A stretch of 64,000 bases of DNA from JBGSMF01 sp964651475 (lineage in GTDB: Bacteria > Chloroflexota > Anaerolineae > Fen-1058): positions 21,480-85,479 of the forward strand of contig CAZYXV010000018.1 of NCBI GenBank assembly GCA_964651475.1, in the 5' to 3' direction. The position numbers and the translations under genes are program-made. The notes beneath the pieces were generated by a model that searched no databases, was not told where the DNA came from, and saw nothing but the letters and a program-made list of their open reading frames with translations. This document shows positions 8,511 through 17,124 of the stretch, piece by piece (within the stretch, counting starts at the first letter, position 1; every line of letters begins with the position of its first letter).

Positions 8511-9320
8511 ATGTCTGGCAAAATGGATCGTGTCGTAATATCGTGCAAACAACTTGACGAGCTGCCTCCCATTCTGGCGCTGGCTAACTCGCACAGCATT
8601 GGGCTGGAACTTCAGGAATTTAGCAATGTCCCCGATTTACTCGATGGAGAGTGGCGTGAACAAGTCAAACGCTATCGCCGCGTCATGGGGAGCTTTGCGG
8701 GCGAGTTGGCGATCCACGGGTCCTTTATGGACATGTTCCCCGGCAGCCCTGACCGGCGTGTAGCCGCGCTGGCGCGCGAACGCTTTCACACCAACTTGTT
8801 GATCGCCGCCGAGTTAGGCGCCGGCATCGCCAATTTCCACGTCAATTACATGCCGCAGATTGACGACCCCGCTTACTTGCCCGGCTGGATTGAACGCCAA
8901 ATCGCGTTCTGGCGCAGCATGGCCACAGAAGCCGAACCATTGGGAGTGAGGATGGTGCTGGAAAACATGTGGGAACCTGACCCCGCCCTCATTGAACGCA
9001 TCGTAAAAGCCGTAGATTCTCCCTTTGTGCGTTCTTGCATTGACGTAGGGCACGCACAGTTATACTCCACACTCCCCCTGGCCGAGTGGATTGCGGCGCT
9101 TCAGCCATATCTGACCTACGTGCACCTGCACAACACGGATGGGCAAAAAGATAATCACCTGCCTTTTGATACTGGCGTGCTAGACATGCACCACGTGCTC
9201 AATCAACTGCGCGCCCTGCCCCATCCCCCCATCTTTTGTATGGAATTGCCCGCCCTGGCAGATATCGAGGCCAGCCTGCCATTCCTCAATCTCAATTCAG
9301 CGCGACAGAGCGCGCCCTGA
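8511..9320 (+). CDS. Sugar phosphate isomerase/epimerase-like TIM-barrel protein
   Basis: This 269-residue protein fits the AP_endonuc_2/xylose-isomerase-like TIM-barrel family. Metal-ligand-type segments are LAIHGSFMDMFPG, ANFHVNYMP, VLENMWE (Glu), CIDVGHAQLYS (Asp, His) and YVHLHNTDGQKDNHLPF, ending in FCMELPAL (Glu). Such proteins bind a divalent metal and act on sugars, inosose or DNA. A GAAGGAA sequence (8504-8510) directly abuts the ATG at 8511, so the ATG at 8523 may be the real start. It has its own upstream AT-rich segment with TACAAT and stands apart from the previous gene by 118 bases. The substrate is unknown; an inosose/inositol role would fit nearby inositol synthesis but is speculative. 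Confidence 0.75.
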   Translation: MSGKMDRVVISCKQLDELPPILALANSHSIGLELQEFSNVPDLLDGEWREQVKRYRRVMGSFAGELAIHGSFMDMFPGSPDRRVAALARERFHTNLLIAAELGAGIANFHVNYMPQIDDPAYLPGWIERQIAFWRSMATEAEPLGVRMVLENMWEPDPALIERIVKAVDSPFVRSCIDVGHAQLYSTLPLAEWIAALQPYLTYVHLHNTDGQKDNHLPFDTGVLDMHHVLNQLRALPHPPIFCMELPALADIEASLPFLNLNSARQSAP

Positions 9321-9347
9321 CCTGGCAGGTCATTTCCCCAACGCTTT

Positions 9348-10019
9348 CTAACTTGGCCTGCCGTTGAGTATGTCCGATAGGCGGGGCTGTTGGCCGCTGC
9401 GGATGACAGCCAGCACTTCGTCGCCAGCCTGCAATTGCGTATCACCGCGCGGTACGACGACCTCGTCGCCGCGGATAATGGCGGCCAAAGTGCAATCGGC
9501 TGGCAAATCCAACTCGCGCAAAGTCTTGCCAATCACGGGCGAAGTGAGTGGAATCTTTTCCTCGACCAACGCCACTTCACCCCGGCGCAGTTTGAGCACC
9601 GTCATCATGTCGCCCAAAGACATTTCTTCCTGGATCAGCCGTGCCATTAGCTCAGCCTGATTGATGGCCACATCCACCCCCATGGCAGATGTAAACAGCC
9701 AGGCATTCTTGGGGCTGTTGACGCGAGCAATCGTGCGCGGCACCTGGAACCGGAAACGCGCCAGGTTGCAAATAGCCAGGTTCACCTCGTCGTCCCCTGT
9801 GACGGCTGCCACTACGTCGGCCGCCACAATGCCGGCATCAATCAACACCAGGGTATTGGTGCCATCACCCTGAATAATGGCTTCTGTAGCCAGTTCCTTG
9901 TGCAGCTTGGCAAGCACCGCAGGGCGGGCTTCGACGACTTTGACGCCCAACCCTTGTTGTAACAATAGTTGCGCCAGGTGCGCCCCGACCTTGCCCCCAC
10001 CGACGATTAAAACAAACAT
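9348..10019 (-). CDS. TrkA/RCK-type potassium transport regulatory subunit
   Basis: The 223-residue protein has an N-terminal Rossmann (KTN/RCK) domain starting MFVLIVGGGKVG, with an acidic residue after beta-2 (VVEARP), and a C-terminal TrkA-C domain from about 140 (VIGKTLRELDLPADCTLAAI..GDEVVVPRGDTQLQAGDEVLAV). Such subunits bind NAD(H)/ATP and sometimes c-di-AMP, and gate K+ transporters. It is the last gene of a three-gene minus-strand operon; its start is 1 base from the stop of a second TrkA-like gene. Confidence 0.9.
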   Translation of the reverse strand: MFVLIVGGGKVGAHLAQLLLQQGLGVKVVEARPAVLAKLHKELATEAIIQGDGTNTLVLIDAGIVAADVVAAVTGDDEVNLAICNLARFRFQVPRTIARVNSPKNAWLFTSAMGVDVAINQAELMARLIQEEMSLGDMMTVLKLRRGEVALVEEKIPLTSPVIGKTLRELDLPADCTLAAIIRGDEVVVPRGDTQLQAGDEVLAVIRSGQQPRLSDILNGRPS

Positions 10020-10020
10020 C

Positions 10021-10674
10021 CTACCCTCCCTGCCTCATCATCATCTCCAGCCGCCCCATAGCCGTCGTGGTCGCGCTCAGGCACAACAAATCACCTTCTT
10101 CTAAACTGGTGTCGAGCGATGGAATGCAGGTGCGGCCTCCCCGCGTCAGGCCGACGACCGCCACCTCGCCCGTCACGAGCAAGCTGCTGATAGGACGTGA
10201 TGCCATGTGCGCCGCAATGTGCATTTCCAGCACGTGCACCTCGCCATTGCCCAGGCTGGCCAAATGGTTCAGTTTCCGAGAAGTGATTATTTGTTCGAGG
10301 CGAGACACTGTCCATATCGTGCTCGAAACCGTCTGGAATCCAGAATGTTCGTACAAGTCGGCTTTACGCGGATCGTATAGACGCGCTACCACGAGCGGCA
10401 CTTTGAAATGGTCGTGCGCGGCGCGCGCCACGATCAGGTTAGCCGCGTCGTTGGGCAACACGACCGCCACGGCATCGGCAGTGTCAATCCCGGCCCGAGA
10501 CAATACGTCGTGGTCAAAGCCAACGCCGGTGATCATCCGCCCCTGGAAAGTAAGCGCCAGGCGCTGGAAATTCTCGCTGTTTTGATCAATGATGACGACC
10601 TGCTGCCCCTCCGCGTCGAGCCGCTCGGCCAATTCGGATCCCACTCTTCCACAACCTACAATAATAATCTTCAT
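10021..10674 (-). CDS. TrkA/RCK-type potassium transport regulatory subunit (second)
   Basis: The 217-residue protein opens with MKIIIVGCGRVGSELAERL (GxGxxG nucleotide site) and IIDQNSE with the acidic ribose-binding residue, and carries a C-terminal TrkA-C-like domain (SSLLVTGEVAVVGLTRGG, LEEGDLLCL). It is distinct from the downstream TrkA protein, so the pair may form a hetero-oligomeric ring. It lies 12 bases downstream of the KimA-like permease gene. Mycobacterium tuberculosis, as far as I recall, has a similar grouping (an APC-type permease beside ceoB and ceoC). Confidence 0.9.
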   Translation of the reverse strand: MKIIIVGCGRVGSELAERLDAEGQQVVIIDQNSENFQRLALTFQGRMITGVGFDHDVLSRAGIDTADAVAVVLPNDAANLIVARAAHDHFKVPLVVARLYDPRKADLYEHSGFQTVSSTIWTVSRLEQIITSRKLNHLASLGNGEVHVLEMHIAAHMASRPISSLLVTGEVAVVGLTRGGRTCIPSLDTSLEEGDLLCLSATTTAMGRLEMMMRQGG

Positions 10675-10686
10675 CGAACCCCACTC

Positions 10687-12525
10687 CTATTCTTGTAAGC
10701 GGTACGGTACATCAACGACAACGGTATTGCTGCGAAACAAAAACGCAACGTGGATCAAGAGCGCCGTCTGGTTATGGAGAAAGTTGTGCCACATACGCGC
10801 TGGCAAAAACTGGGGCAGCACAATCGTCACCACCTCGTCCAGGCGGCAGATGTCATCTATCTGGTTGACATATTCAATTAACGGCCCGATGGTCGAACGA
10901 TAGGGCGAGGGCAGGACCTTGAGGCGCATACCGTCACTCCACTGTTCCCAGCGGGCCATCAACTGCGCCGTTTCGTTGGGGTCTACCTCTACATACACCG
11001 CCGTGACATCGTCAGAAATGGAACGGGCGTATTCCAACGCATGCAACACACCGCGGTGCAGTCCCCCCACCGGCACGATGACCCGGTGGCGGTGCACACG
11101 CGGCTGTGGGGACGCCACCTCCAACGAAAGCTGCCGGCCCACAGCGCTATAGTGGCGATAAATGGATTGGAACATGCCCACAAAAAGAGGGATGAGCAAA
11201 ATAACAGCCCACGCCCCGTAAATGAACTTGGTTGCTGCGATGACGAGCAATACAACACCGGTGGCAACTGCCCCCAGACCGTTAATGGCCGCTTTAATCT
11301 GCCAGTGATCGCCTCGCTTTCGCCACCAACGCGCAACCATACCCATTTGCGATAGGGTGAACGATAAAAAGACGCCTACAGCATACAACGGGATCAGGCG
11401 GGTGGTACTGCCGCCAAACGCGATCACCAGCGCCGACGACAACAGGCCCAACAAAATGATGCCGTTTGAATAGACCAGCCGGTCGCCCAGATTGAGAAAC
11501 TGGCGCGGCATGTACCGGTCGCGCGCCAGGATAGAAGATAGCCTCGGGAAATCGGCAAAAGACGTATTCGCTGCCAGCGACAGGATGAGAGCCGTAGCGG
11601 CTTGCGCCAAGAAATATAATGGCGTGTCGCTGCCGAAAATTCGGCGCGCCAGGAGCGACACCACCGTCTCGTGCGTCGCTTCATCCGGCACAATGCCATA
11701 CTGGTGCGATAAAAACGTAATGCCCAAAAACATGGTGATGAGCAGCGTTGCCATAGCAATCAGTGTCTTGCCGGCGTTGACAGGCTCGGGCGGCTTGAAG
11801 GCTGGAATGCCATTGCTGATCGCCTCCACGCCCGTCAAGGCCGTGCAGCCGGACGAAAACGCACGCAAAATCAAAAACAAGCTCAAGCTCTGAAGCGGAA
11901 CGGATCCTACGTGCGGCTCAACCGCCGACGGCATGCCAGCCATAACCCACTTGAACAAGCCAACCCCAATCATGGATAAAAAGGTCAAGACAAACAAATA
12001 AGTCGGCACGGCAAAGATTGAGCCGGACTCGCGCACGCCGCGCAGATTGGCTATGGTGATAAACGCAATAAATGCCAATGCAATGAGCACTGTGTATGAG
12101 TGCAAAATCGGAAAGGCAGACGTAATCGCCGCCACGCCCGCCGAGATGCTCACCGCCACCGTTAGCACGTAATCCGTCAGCAAAGCGGCCGCCGCCACCA
12201 AACCCGGCAATACCCCCAGGTTATCGTGCGAAACAATGTACGACCCGCCGCCGGACGGGTAAGCGTGGATCGTCTGGTAGTACGACGTGGCGACAATCGC
12301 CAGCAGTGTGGCAATAACGAGCGCGATAGGCCACGCCAGCCCCACCGCTCCACTCCCCGCCAGGATCAAGATCAGCAAAATTTCTTCGGTGGCGTATGCC
12401 ACCGAAGAAAGTGCATCCGACGAAAACACCGCTAACGCCTTGACCTTGGTCAGGCGTTCGTGGATCGCCTGAGACGTTGCCAGCGGATTGCCCAACAAGA
12501 TGCGCCGCAAACCCGATGTGTTCAC
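10687..12525 (-). CDS. KimA-like APC-superfamily potassium importer
   Basis: The 612-residue protein has 12 predicted membrane helices and a cytosolic C-terminus. Sequence blocks resemble Bacillus subtilis KimA (YdaO): KVKALAVFSSDALSSVAYATE, AYPSGGGSYIVSHDNLG, LTDYVLTVAVSISAG, GCTALTGVEAISNGIPAF, ANTSFADFPRLSSILARDRYMP and IPLYAVGVFLSFTLSQMGM. Those proteins are K+/H+ symporters. The C-terminal ~130 residues (HRVIVPVGGLHRGVLHALEYA) resemble a USP-like domain. The start is a GTG at 12525 with AAGGAG five bases upstream; the longer frame upstream has no support. It leads an operon with two RCK subunits, which argues for gated potassium uptake. Confidence 0.88.
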   Translation of the reverse strand: MNTSGLRRILLGNPLATSQAIHERLTKVKALAVFSSDALSSVAYATEEILLILILAGSGAVGLAWPIALVIATLLAIVATSYYQTIHAYPSGGGSYIVSHDNLGVLPGLVAAAALLTDYVLTVAVSISAGVAAITSAFPILHSYTVLIALAFIAFITIANLRGVRESGSIFAVPTYLFVLTFLSMIGVGLFKWVMAGMPSAVEPHVGSVPLQSLSLFLILRAFSSGCTALTGVEAISNGIPAFKPPEPVNAGKTLIAMATLLITMFLGITFLSHQYGIVPDEATHETVVSLLARRIFGSDTPLYFLAQAATALILSLAANTSFADFPRLSSILARDRYMPRQFLNLGDRLVYSNGIILLGLLSSALVIAFGGSTTRLIPLYAVGVFLSFTLSQMGMVARWWRKRGDHWQIKAAINGLGAVATGVVLLVIAATKFIYGAWAVILLIPLFVGMFQSIYRHYSAVGRQLSLEVASPQPRVHRHRVIVPVGGLHRGVLHALEYARSISDDVTAVYVEVDPNETAQLMARWEQWSDGMRLKVLPSPYRSTIGPLIEYVNQIDDICRLDEVVTIVLPQFLPARMWHNFLHNQTALLIHVAFLFRSNTVVVDVPYRLQE

Positions 12526-12888
12526 ACTTTCTCCTTCAAGTTTACTTTCTCCAGGCTGCAAGCCGGCAGGAAAGTAAATGATAACGCCGATAACCTTGGC
12601 TCGACTGCAAATGAAAAGCCCACCCTCGCGAGGGCAGGCTAAGATACAACGCGCCGGCCAAACTAGCCTCATTTTAGCCGCGCATGGCCTGGCTGTCAAG
12701 CAGGGGTGCCTACCCCTTCGCTACGGCTCCAGGGTGCTATGCAAAGCCATCGGGCTAATCGTGCACTAGGGTGGAACGCCTTCGGCTTATCCGCCCTGGA
12801 GCAGCCCGCCTTGGCGGGCTTGGCACTCTCAATCGCCCGGCGAGAGCCGCCCAAGCGCGAAAACGTGAACCGCACCCGTCAAGCTGGG
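12526..12888 (-). promoter_or_regulatory. 363-base leader/intergenic region of the kimA-like operon, structured
   Basis: No gene is supported here. On the minus strand, just before the kimA-like Shine-Dalgarno, a hairpin forms between TTTACTTTC (+12541-12549) and GAAAGTAAA (+12570-12578). Further up, GCTCCAGGG (12726-12734) can pair with CCCTGGAGC (12794-12802), and AGCCCGCC/GGCGGGCT (12803-12820) makes a tight GC hairpin that may end transcription of the upstream M20 gene. B. subtilis kimA is controlled by a c-di-AMP (ydaO) riboswitch, but I cannot match that consensus here. The region could be a different regulatory leader or simply repeats. Confidence 0.4.
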
Positions 12889-14097
12889 TTATTTCTGCGC
12901 TTTGCCTTCCAGGTAACGCAAGATCGCCTCGGTTAAAATAGCCGCTCCAATTGGCAACGCGCGCTCGTCAATATCAAAGTGAGGCGAATGGCCGGGATAT
13001 TGCGTGCTCTCGCCGCCCACCACGCCCAGCCCGAACATCGTCCCCCCTTCGCGCGCCTGGAGCGCCAGGATACCAAAATCCTCCGCCCCCATGCCAATTC
13101 GAGGCGGGTGCAAATTATCCGCGCCCAACACATCGCTTGCCACACCTCGTATCAACTCGGCCAGCGCCGGCGCGTCGTGCGCGACCGGATAACCGGGATC
13201 AATCCTCAACGCATAATCGCCACCCAAAGGCCGCGTGATAGCCAATGCCCGCTCCAATTCCTCCCGCAACCTGGCGCGCGTCGCCTCGTCGTGGCTGCGA
13301 ATTGTGCCGCTCAACTCGACGCGCTCCGGGATCACGTTATCGGCCATGCCGCCGTGGATGCTGCCTACCGAAATCACCCCCGGTTTGAGCGGGTCAATCC
13401 GGCGGCTGATGATGGCATATAGAGCCGTGAGCACTTGCGCCGTGAGGTAAACCGGGTCCACTGTGCGATGAGGATACGCGCCGTGGCCGCCGTCGCCTTT
13501 GATGGCAGCGTAAAACGTATCCACCGAAGCCGAGATCAGGGCAGGGCCAACCTCAACTTCGCCTACCTTGCGGGCTGAATTGACGTGCAGAGAAAAAATG
13601 GCTTCCACGCCTTCCATGGCGCCATCTTCAATCATGCGGGTTGCGCCGCTCTTGTTCTCTTTATCGCTCACCTCCTCAGCCGGTTGAAACAAAAAACGCG
13701 CCTGGCCGGGCAAAGGCGCGCGCGCGTGTTCCTCGGCCAGCAAACGCGCCACACCCAGCAAGATGGCCGTATGCGCATCGTGGCCGCAAGCGTGCATCAC
13801 GCCCGGCGTTTGCGATTTGTAGGGGACGTCGTTTTCTTCTTGCAACGGCAGCGCGTCCATGTCGGCGCGCAAGGCCACCACCACCTGACCGCTGCCCAAG
13901 CGTCCCACCACGCCTGTCTTGCCAACACCGCTCTGGGCAGCGATGCCCAGCCGCTGCAACGTGTCGGCCACCAGGGCCCCGGTGCGCACCTCTTGAAATC
14001 CCAACTCGGGATGCTGGTGAATCTCCCGGCGCGTGCGGGAGAGTTCGTCTTGTAAAGCCTGCGCGCGTTGATAAATGATGGTATGACGTGTGTTCAT
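12889..14097 (-). CDS. M20 family amidohydrolase (N-acyl-amino-acid/hippurate hydrolase type)
   Basis: The 402-residue protein matches M20D amidohydrolases: RREIHQHPELGFQE near the N-terminus, ALRADMDALPL, the metal motif MHACGHDAHT (Cys104, His106), the catalytic FQPAEEV glutamates near 140, and the dimerisation domain (HGAYPHRTVDPV). A late GMGAEDFG supplies another ligand region. It should be a cytosolic, metal-dependent enzyme releasing amino acids from N-acyl conjugates. It stands alone upstream of the kimA-like operon on the same strand. Confidence 0.88.
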   Translation of the reverse strand: MNTRHTIIYQRAQALQDELSRTRREIHQHPELGFQEVRTGALVADTLQRLGIAAQSGVGKTGVVGRLGSGQVVVALRADMDALPLQEENDVPYKSQTPGVMHACGHDAHTAILLGVARLLAEEHARAPLPGQARFLFQPAEEVSDKENKSGATRMIEDGAMEGVEAIFSLHVNSARKVGEVEVGPALISASVDTFYAAIKGDGGHGAYPHRTVDPVYLTAQVLTALYAIISRRIDPLKPGVISVGSIHGGMADNVIPERVELSGTIRSHDEATRARLREELERALAITRPLGGDYALRIDPGYPVAHDAPALAELIRGVASDVLGADNLHPPRIGMGAEDFGILALQAREGGTMFGLGVVGGESTQYPGHSPHFDIDERALPIGAAILTEAILRYLEGKAQK

Positions 14098-14197
14098 AGA
14101 GTCCTTTCTGGTTAATTTCTGCCAGAGTCATTGTAGCATGTTTTTGCCAGCGGCGTAAGCGGCGATTTGTGTTACAATAACGGCACAATACCTGGTT

Positions 14198-14294
14198 CTA
14201 GCAGGCTGTCGGAGAACCCCGCTCAGGCCGCCGTCCTCGGCGGCCCGCACGCGCCGGGGACGGCGCGTAGAGCGCCCCTCCGACAAGCTCCTAG
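14198..14294 (+). repeat. MITE/REP-like hairpin repeat, copy A
   Basis: This 97-base GC-rich element has imperfect terminal inverted repeats (CTAGCAGGCTGTCGGAG against CTCCGACAAGCTCCTAG, 14 of 17 matching in inverted form). Its core contains CCGCCGTCCTCGGCGG and GCGCCGGGGACGGCGCG, both self-complementary. A nearly identical copy lies at 25329-25418 and related cores at 23321-23407 and 23141-23286. It ends at the Shine-Dalgarno of the uvrD-like gene. Confidence 0.8.
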
Positions 14295-14303
14295 GGAGAT
14301 TAG

Positions 14304-16463
14304 ATGGATTTACTCGAAGGACTCAATGATCAACAACGGGAAGCAGTAAAAGCGCAGGACGGACCTATATTGGTCCTGGCCGGGCCTGGCTCGGGCAAAA
14401 CGCGCGTGCTCACCCAACGCGCGGCTTTTCTCATCCAGGAGCGCGGCATTGCGCCGTATCACATTGTGGCCGTCACGTTTACGAATAAAGCCGCGCGAGA
14501 AATGCGCGAGCGATTGGCGACGTTGTTGGGCGAGCCGCGCGTGGCCGATCTGACGCTGGGAACGTTTCACGCTACGTGCGCCCGCTGGCTGCGGCGCGAC
14601 GGGCCGCACGTTGGCCTGGAGCGCGATTTCGTAATTTACGATACGTCGGACCAGGAATCGCTCGTAAAACAAGCCATTCGAGATTTGGACCTGGACGACA
14701 AGAAATACAAGCCGTCCGCTCAGTTGGGCAAAATCAGCAATGCCAAGAATGAACTGATCGGCCCCGAAAGCTACCCGCCCGCCAGCTATGCCGAAGAGAT
14801 CACGCGCCGCGTGTACACGCGCTACCAACAACTCTTGGTAGATAACAATGCAGTAGATTTTGACGATTTGCTCACGCTGGCGGTGCGCTTGCTCAACGAA
14901 AATCCAGCCTTGTTGCGGCGTTACCAGGAACGCTACACACACGTCCTGGTGGACGAATTTCAAGATACGAACACCGCACAGTACACGCTGGTGAAACTGC
15001 TGGCGGGCCAACACGCCAACGTGTTTTGCGTGGGCGACGAGGATCAATCCATTTACAAATGGCGCGGGGCGGATTCTCGCAACGTGCAGCGATTTTGCCA
15101 GGATTTTCCCGGCGCCGTCAAGATTCTGCTGGAACAAAATTACCGCTCGACGCAAACGATCCTGGAGGCGGCGCGGCGTGTGATTGATCACAACAGCCGA
15201 CGCACGCCCAAGCAATTATTCACGCGCCTGGAGCAAGGCACACCGATTGTCGTCCACGAGGCGTACAACGAAGACGACGAGGCGCTGTATGTAATAGATA
15301 CGATTACGGAACTGGTGAGCAAACGGCTGGCGCGCGCCGGAGACATTGCCGTGATGTATCGCACCAACGCCCAGTCGCGCGCGTTAGAAGACGCCTTTAT
15401 CCGCGCCGGCATGCCGTATCGCCTGGTGGGCGCCACGCGCTTTTACGCCCGCAAAGAGATTAAAGACGCGCTGGCTTTTCTGCACCTGATTCACAATCCC
15501 AACGATTCAGTGTCTCTGAGCCGCATCATCAACGTGCCGCCGCGCGGCATTGGCGCCAAGACGTTAGCAGATGTGATGGAACAGGCGCGCCAAGCAGAAG
15601 CTTCGGCGTACCAGGTACTGCGTTCAATCAAAGAGGCACAAGGACAAACCAGTGTGTTCGGGCGCTCTACCAAGGCGCTGCTTGGTTTTGTAGCCATGCT
15701 CGACGGTTGGATCACGCGCAAAGCCCAGTTGGGCGCGGGTGAACTGCTCGACCTGATTCTCAAAGAGACGGGCTATGGCCGTTACGTCAACGATGGCACC
15801 GAAGAAGGTCAGGAGCGATGGGAAAACGTCCAAGAGCTGCGCGGCGTAGCCGCCGATTACACGCACGCCGTGAGCGACGATCCCCTGGCCGATTTTTTAA
15901 GCGACGTGTCGTTGGTTTCCGACCTCGATACGCTCTCCGACACGGCAGACGCACCCACGTTGATGACGCTGCACAGCGCCAAGGGCCTCGAATTCCCCGT
16001 GGTCTTTATCGCCGGGATGGAAGAGGGCACGCTGCCGCACAGCCGCTCGTTGGAGGATCGCGAAGAGTTGGAAGAAGAACGCCGCTTGTGCTACGTGGGC
16101 ATGACGCGCGCCAAGCAACGCCTGTACCTGTCGTATGCCTTCCGGCGCACGGTGTGGGGCGAGAATAACGCGCGCCAGCCCAGCCGCTTTCTGGGCGAGA
16201 TTCCACCCGAATTGATGGCGGGCAATTTCCTCAAGCCGCGCGCCAGCCGGCCAAGCGAGGCTGTCCCCCCTCCCCGCCAGGAAAAGAAACGCGCGCCCGA
16301 GTTCGCCCTCGGCCAGCGCGTGCGGCACGCCAAATTTGGCGAAGGGATGGTGGTGGCAAGCAAAATGCAAGGGGGTGACGAGGAGATCACCGTGGCATTC
16401 AAAAAAGCCGGCATCAAGCGACTGCTGGTCAGCTTTGCCGGCCTGGAAAAGCTGCCGGGGTAA
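14304..16463 (+). CDS. pcrA: UvrD/PcrA-type superfamily 1 DNA helicase
   Basis: The 719-residue SF1A helicase has all main motifs in order: LNDQQREAV (Q motif), Walker A GPGSGKT, TFTNKAAREM, the DEXX box VDEFQDTN, GDEDQSIYKWRGA, LEQNYRST, TLHSAKGLEFPVVFIAG and CYVGMTRAK. The C-terminal 60 residues (GQRVRHAKFGEGMVV) form the Tudor-like domain found in PcrA. It unwinds DNA 3' to 5' in repair and replication restart. The ATG is preceded by AGGGAGA, which overlaps the end of a hairpin repeat. A small NYN nuclease gene follows. Confidence 0.95.
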   Translation: MDLLEGLNDQQREAVKAQDGPILVLAGPGSGKTRVLTQRAAFLIQERGIAPYHIVAVTFTNKAAREMRERLATLLGEPRVADLTLGTFHATCARWLRRDGPHVGLERDFVIYDTSDQESLVKQAIRDLDLDDKKYKPSAQLGKISNAKNELIGPESYPPASYAEEITRRVYTRYQQLLVDNNAVDFDDLLTLAVRLLNENPALLRRYQERYTHVLVDEFQDTNTAQYTLVKLLAGQHANVFCVGDEDQSIYKWRGADSRNVQRFCQDFPGAVKILLEQNYRSTQTILEAARRVIDHNSRRTPKQLFTRLEQGTPIVVHEAYNEDDEALYVIDTITELVSKRLARAGDIAVMYRTNAQSRALEDAFIRAGMPYRLVGATRFYARKEIKDALAFLHLIHNPNDSVSLSRIINVPPRGIGAKTLADVMEQARQAEASAYQVLRSIKEAQGQTSVFGRSTKALLGFVAMLDGWITRKAQLGAGELLDLILKETGYGRYVNDGTEEGQERWENVQELRGVAADYTHAVSDDPLADFLSDVSLVSDLDTLSDTADAPTLMTLHSAKGLEFPVVFIAGMEEGTLPHSRSLEDREELEEERRLCYVGMTRAKQRLYLSYAFRRTVWGENNARQPSRFLGEIPPELMAGNFLKPRASRPSEAVPPPRQEKKRAPEFALGQRVRHAKFGEGMVVASKMQGGDEEITVAFKKAGIKRLLVSFAGLEKLPG

Positions 16464-16486
16464 GATGAGGAACGGGGTATGTTGCA

Positions 16487-16966
16487 TTGCCTGTTTTAAT
16501 TGATGGCCACAACCTGATCGCGCACATGCCCGATATGCGGCTGGACGACCCAGACGACGAGGCCAAGCTCGTCCTGCGGCTGCGGGCCTACAATGCCCGC
16601 ACGCGCAAAAAGATCGTCGTCATCTTTGATCACGGCGTGCCCGGCGGCTGGTCACGCGAGCTTTCGACCGGACCGGTCAAGGTGGTGTTTGCCGGATCGC
16701 ACACCGACGCCGATCGCATTATGATTGAACGCATTCGGGCTGAAAAAAACGCGCGGGGGTGGACAGTCATATCTTCGGATCAACAAGTGCAGCGCGCGGC
16801 CCAGGCGCTGGGGGCGCGCGTGATAAGCGCAGACGAGTTCGCCGCCGACTTGCTCGCGCCACCTCCCCCGCGTGAAGCCTCTCGTGATGTGCGCCTCAGC
16901 CCCAGCGAAGTCAACGAATGGATGAAGCTGTTCAAAGAGGCGCGCAAGAAACGCCGCCGACCCTAA
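16487..16966 (+). CDS. NYN-domain (YacP-like) nuclease
   Basis: This 159-residue PIN-like protein matches the YacP/DUF901 NYN family: LIDGHNLIAH (first Asp and Asn), VVIFDHGVPGGWS, VKVVFAGSHTDADRIMIERI (the SHTADDRI-like acidic motif), and VISSDQQVQRAAQALGARVISADEFA. These enzymes are thought to cut RNA; B. subtilis Rae1 (YacP) cuts mRNA on the ribosome. The start appears to be a TTG at 16487 (LPVLIDGHN) preceded by a GGGG-containing purine stretch. The C-terminus is basic (EARKKRRRP). It is 23 bases after the helicase gene. Confidence 0.82.
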   Translation: MPVLIDGHNLIAHMPDMRLDDPDDEAKLVLRLRAYNARTRKKIVVIFDHGVPGGWSRELSTGPVKVVFAGSHTDADRIMIERIRAEKNARGWTVISSDQQVQRAAQALGARVISADEFAADLLAPPPPREASRDVRLSPSEVNEWMKLFKEARKKRRRP

Positions 16967-17024
16967 AGGTTTTAGGACCTGGGTGGTCACATCGTTGCTT
17001 TTTCGGCAAAGAAAATTCACCACT

Positions 17025-17064
17025 AAGGACACCAAGGGCACAAAGTAAAAACCTTGGTGTCCTT
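17025..17064 (+). terminator. Perfect 13-bp hairpin (possible terminator, repeat-like)
   Basis: AAGGACACCAAGG (17025-17037) pairs perfectly with CCTTGGTGTCCTT (17052-17064), with a 14-base A-rich loop and T-rich sequence after it. It follows the NYN nuclease gene by about 60 bases. The surrounding CACCACTAAGGACACCAAGGGCAC wording resembles a dispersed intergenic repeat seen in many bacterial genomes, so it may be a mobile hairpin serving as a terminator. Confidence 0.6.
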
Positions 17065-17124
17065 TATGGTTTTGGTTCTGGCTCAGCCAGGCGAAGGGTT
17101 GTCAAAAGAGGTGTTGTGGGGATA

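Noticed and set aside
12526..12888. ydaO-type c-di-AMP riboswitch before the KimA-like gene
   Set aside because: Expected by analogy with Bacillus, but the conserved blocks could not be found by eye; only generic hairpins are claimed.
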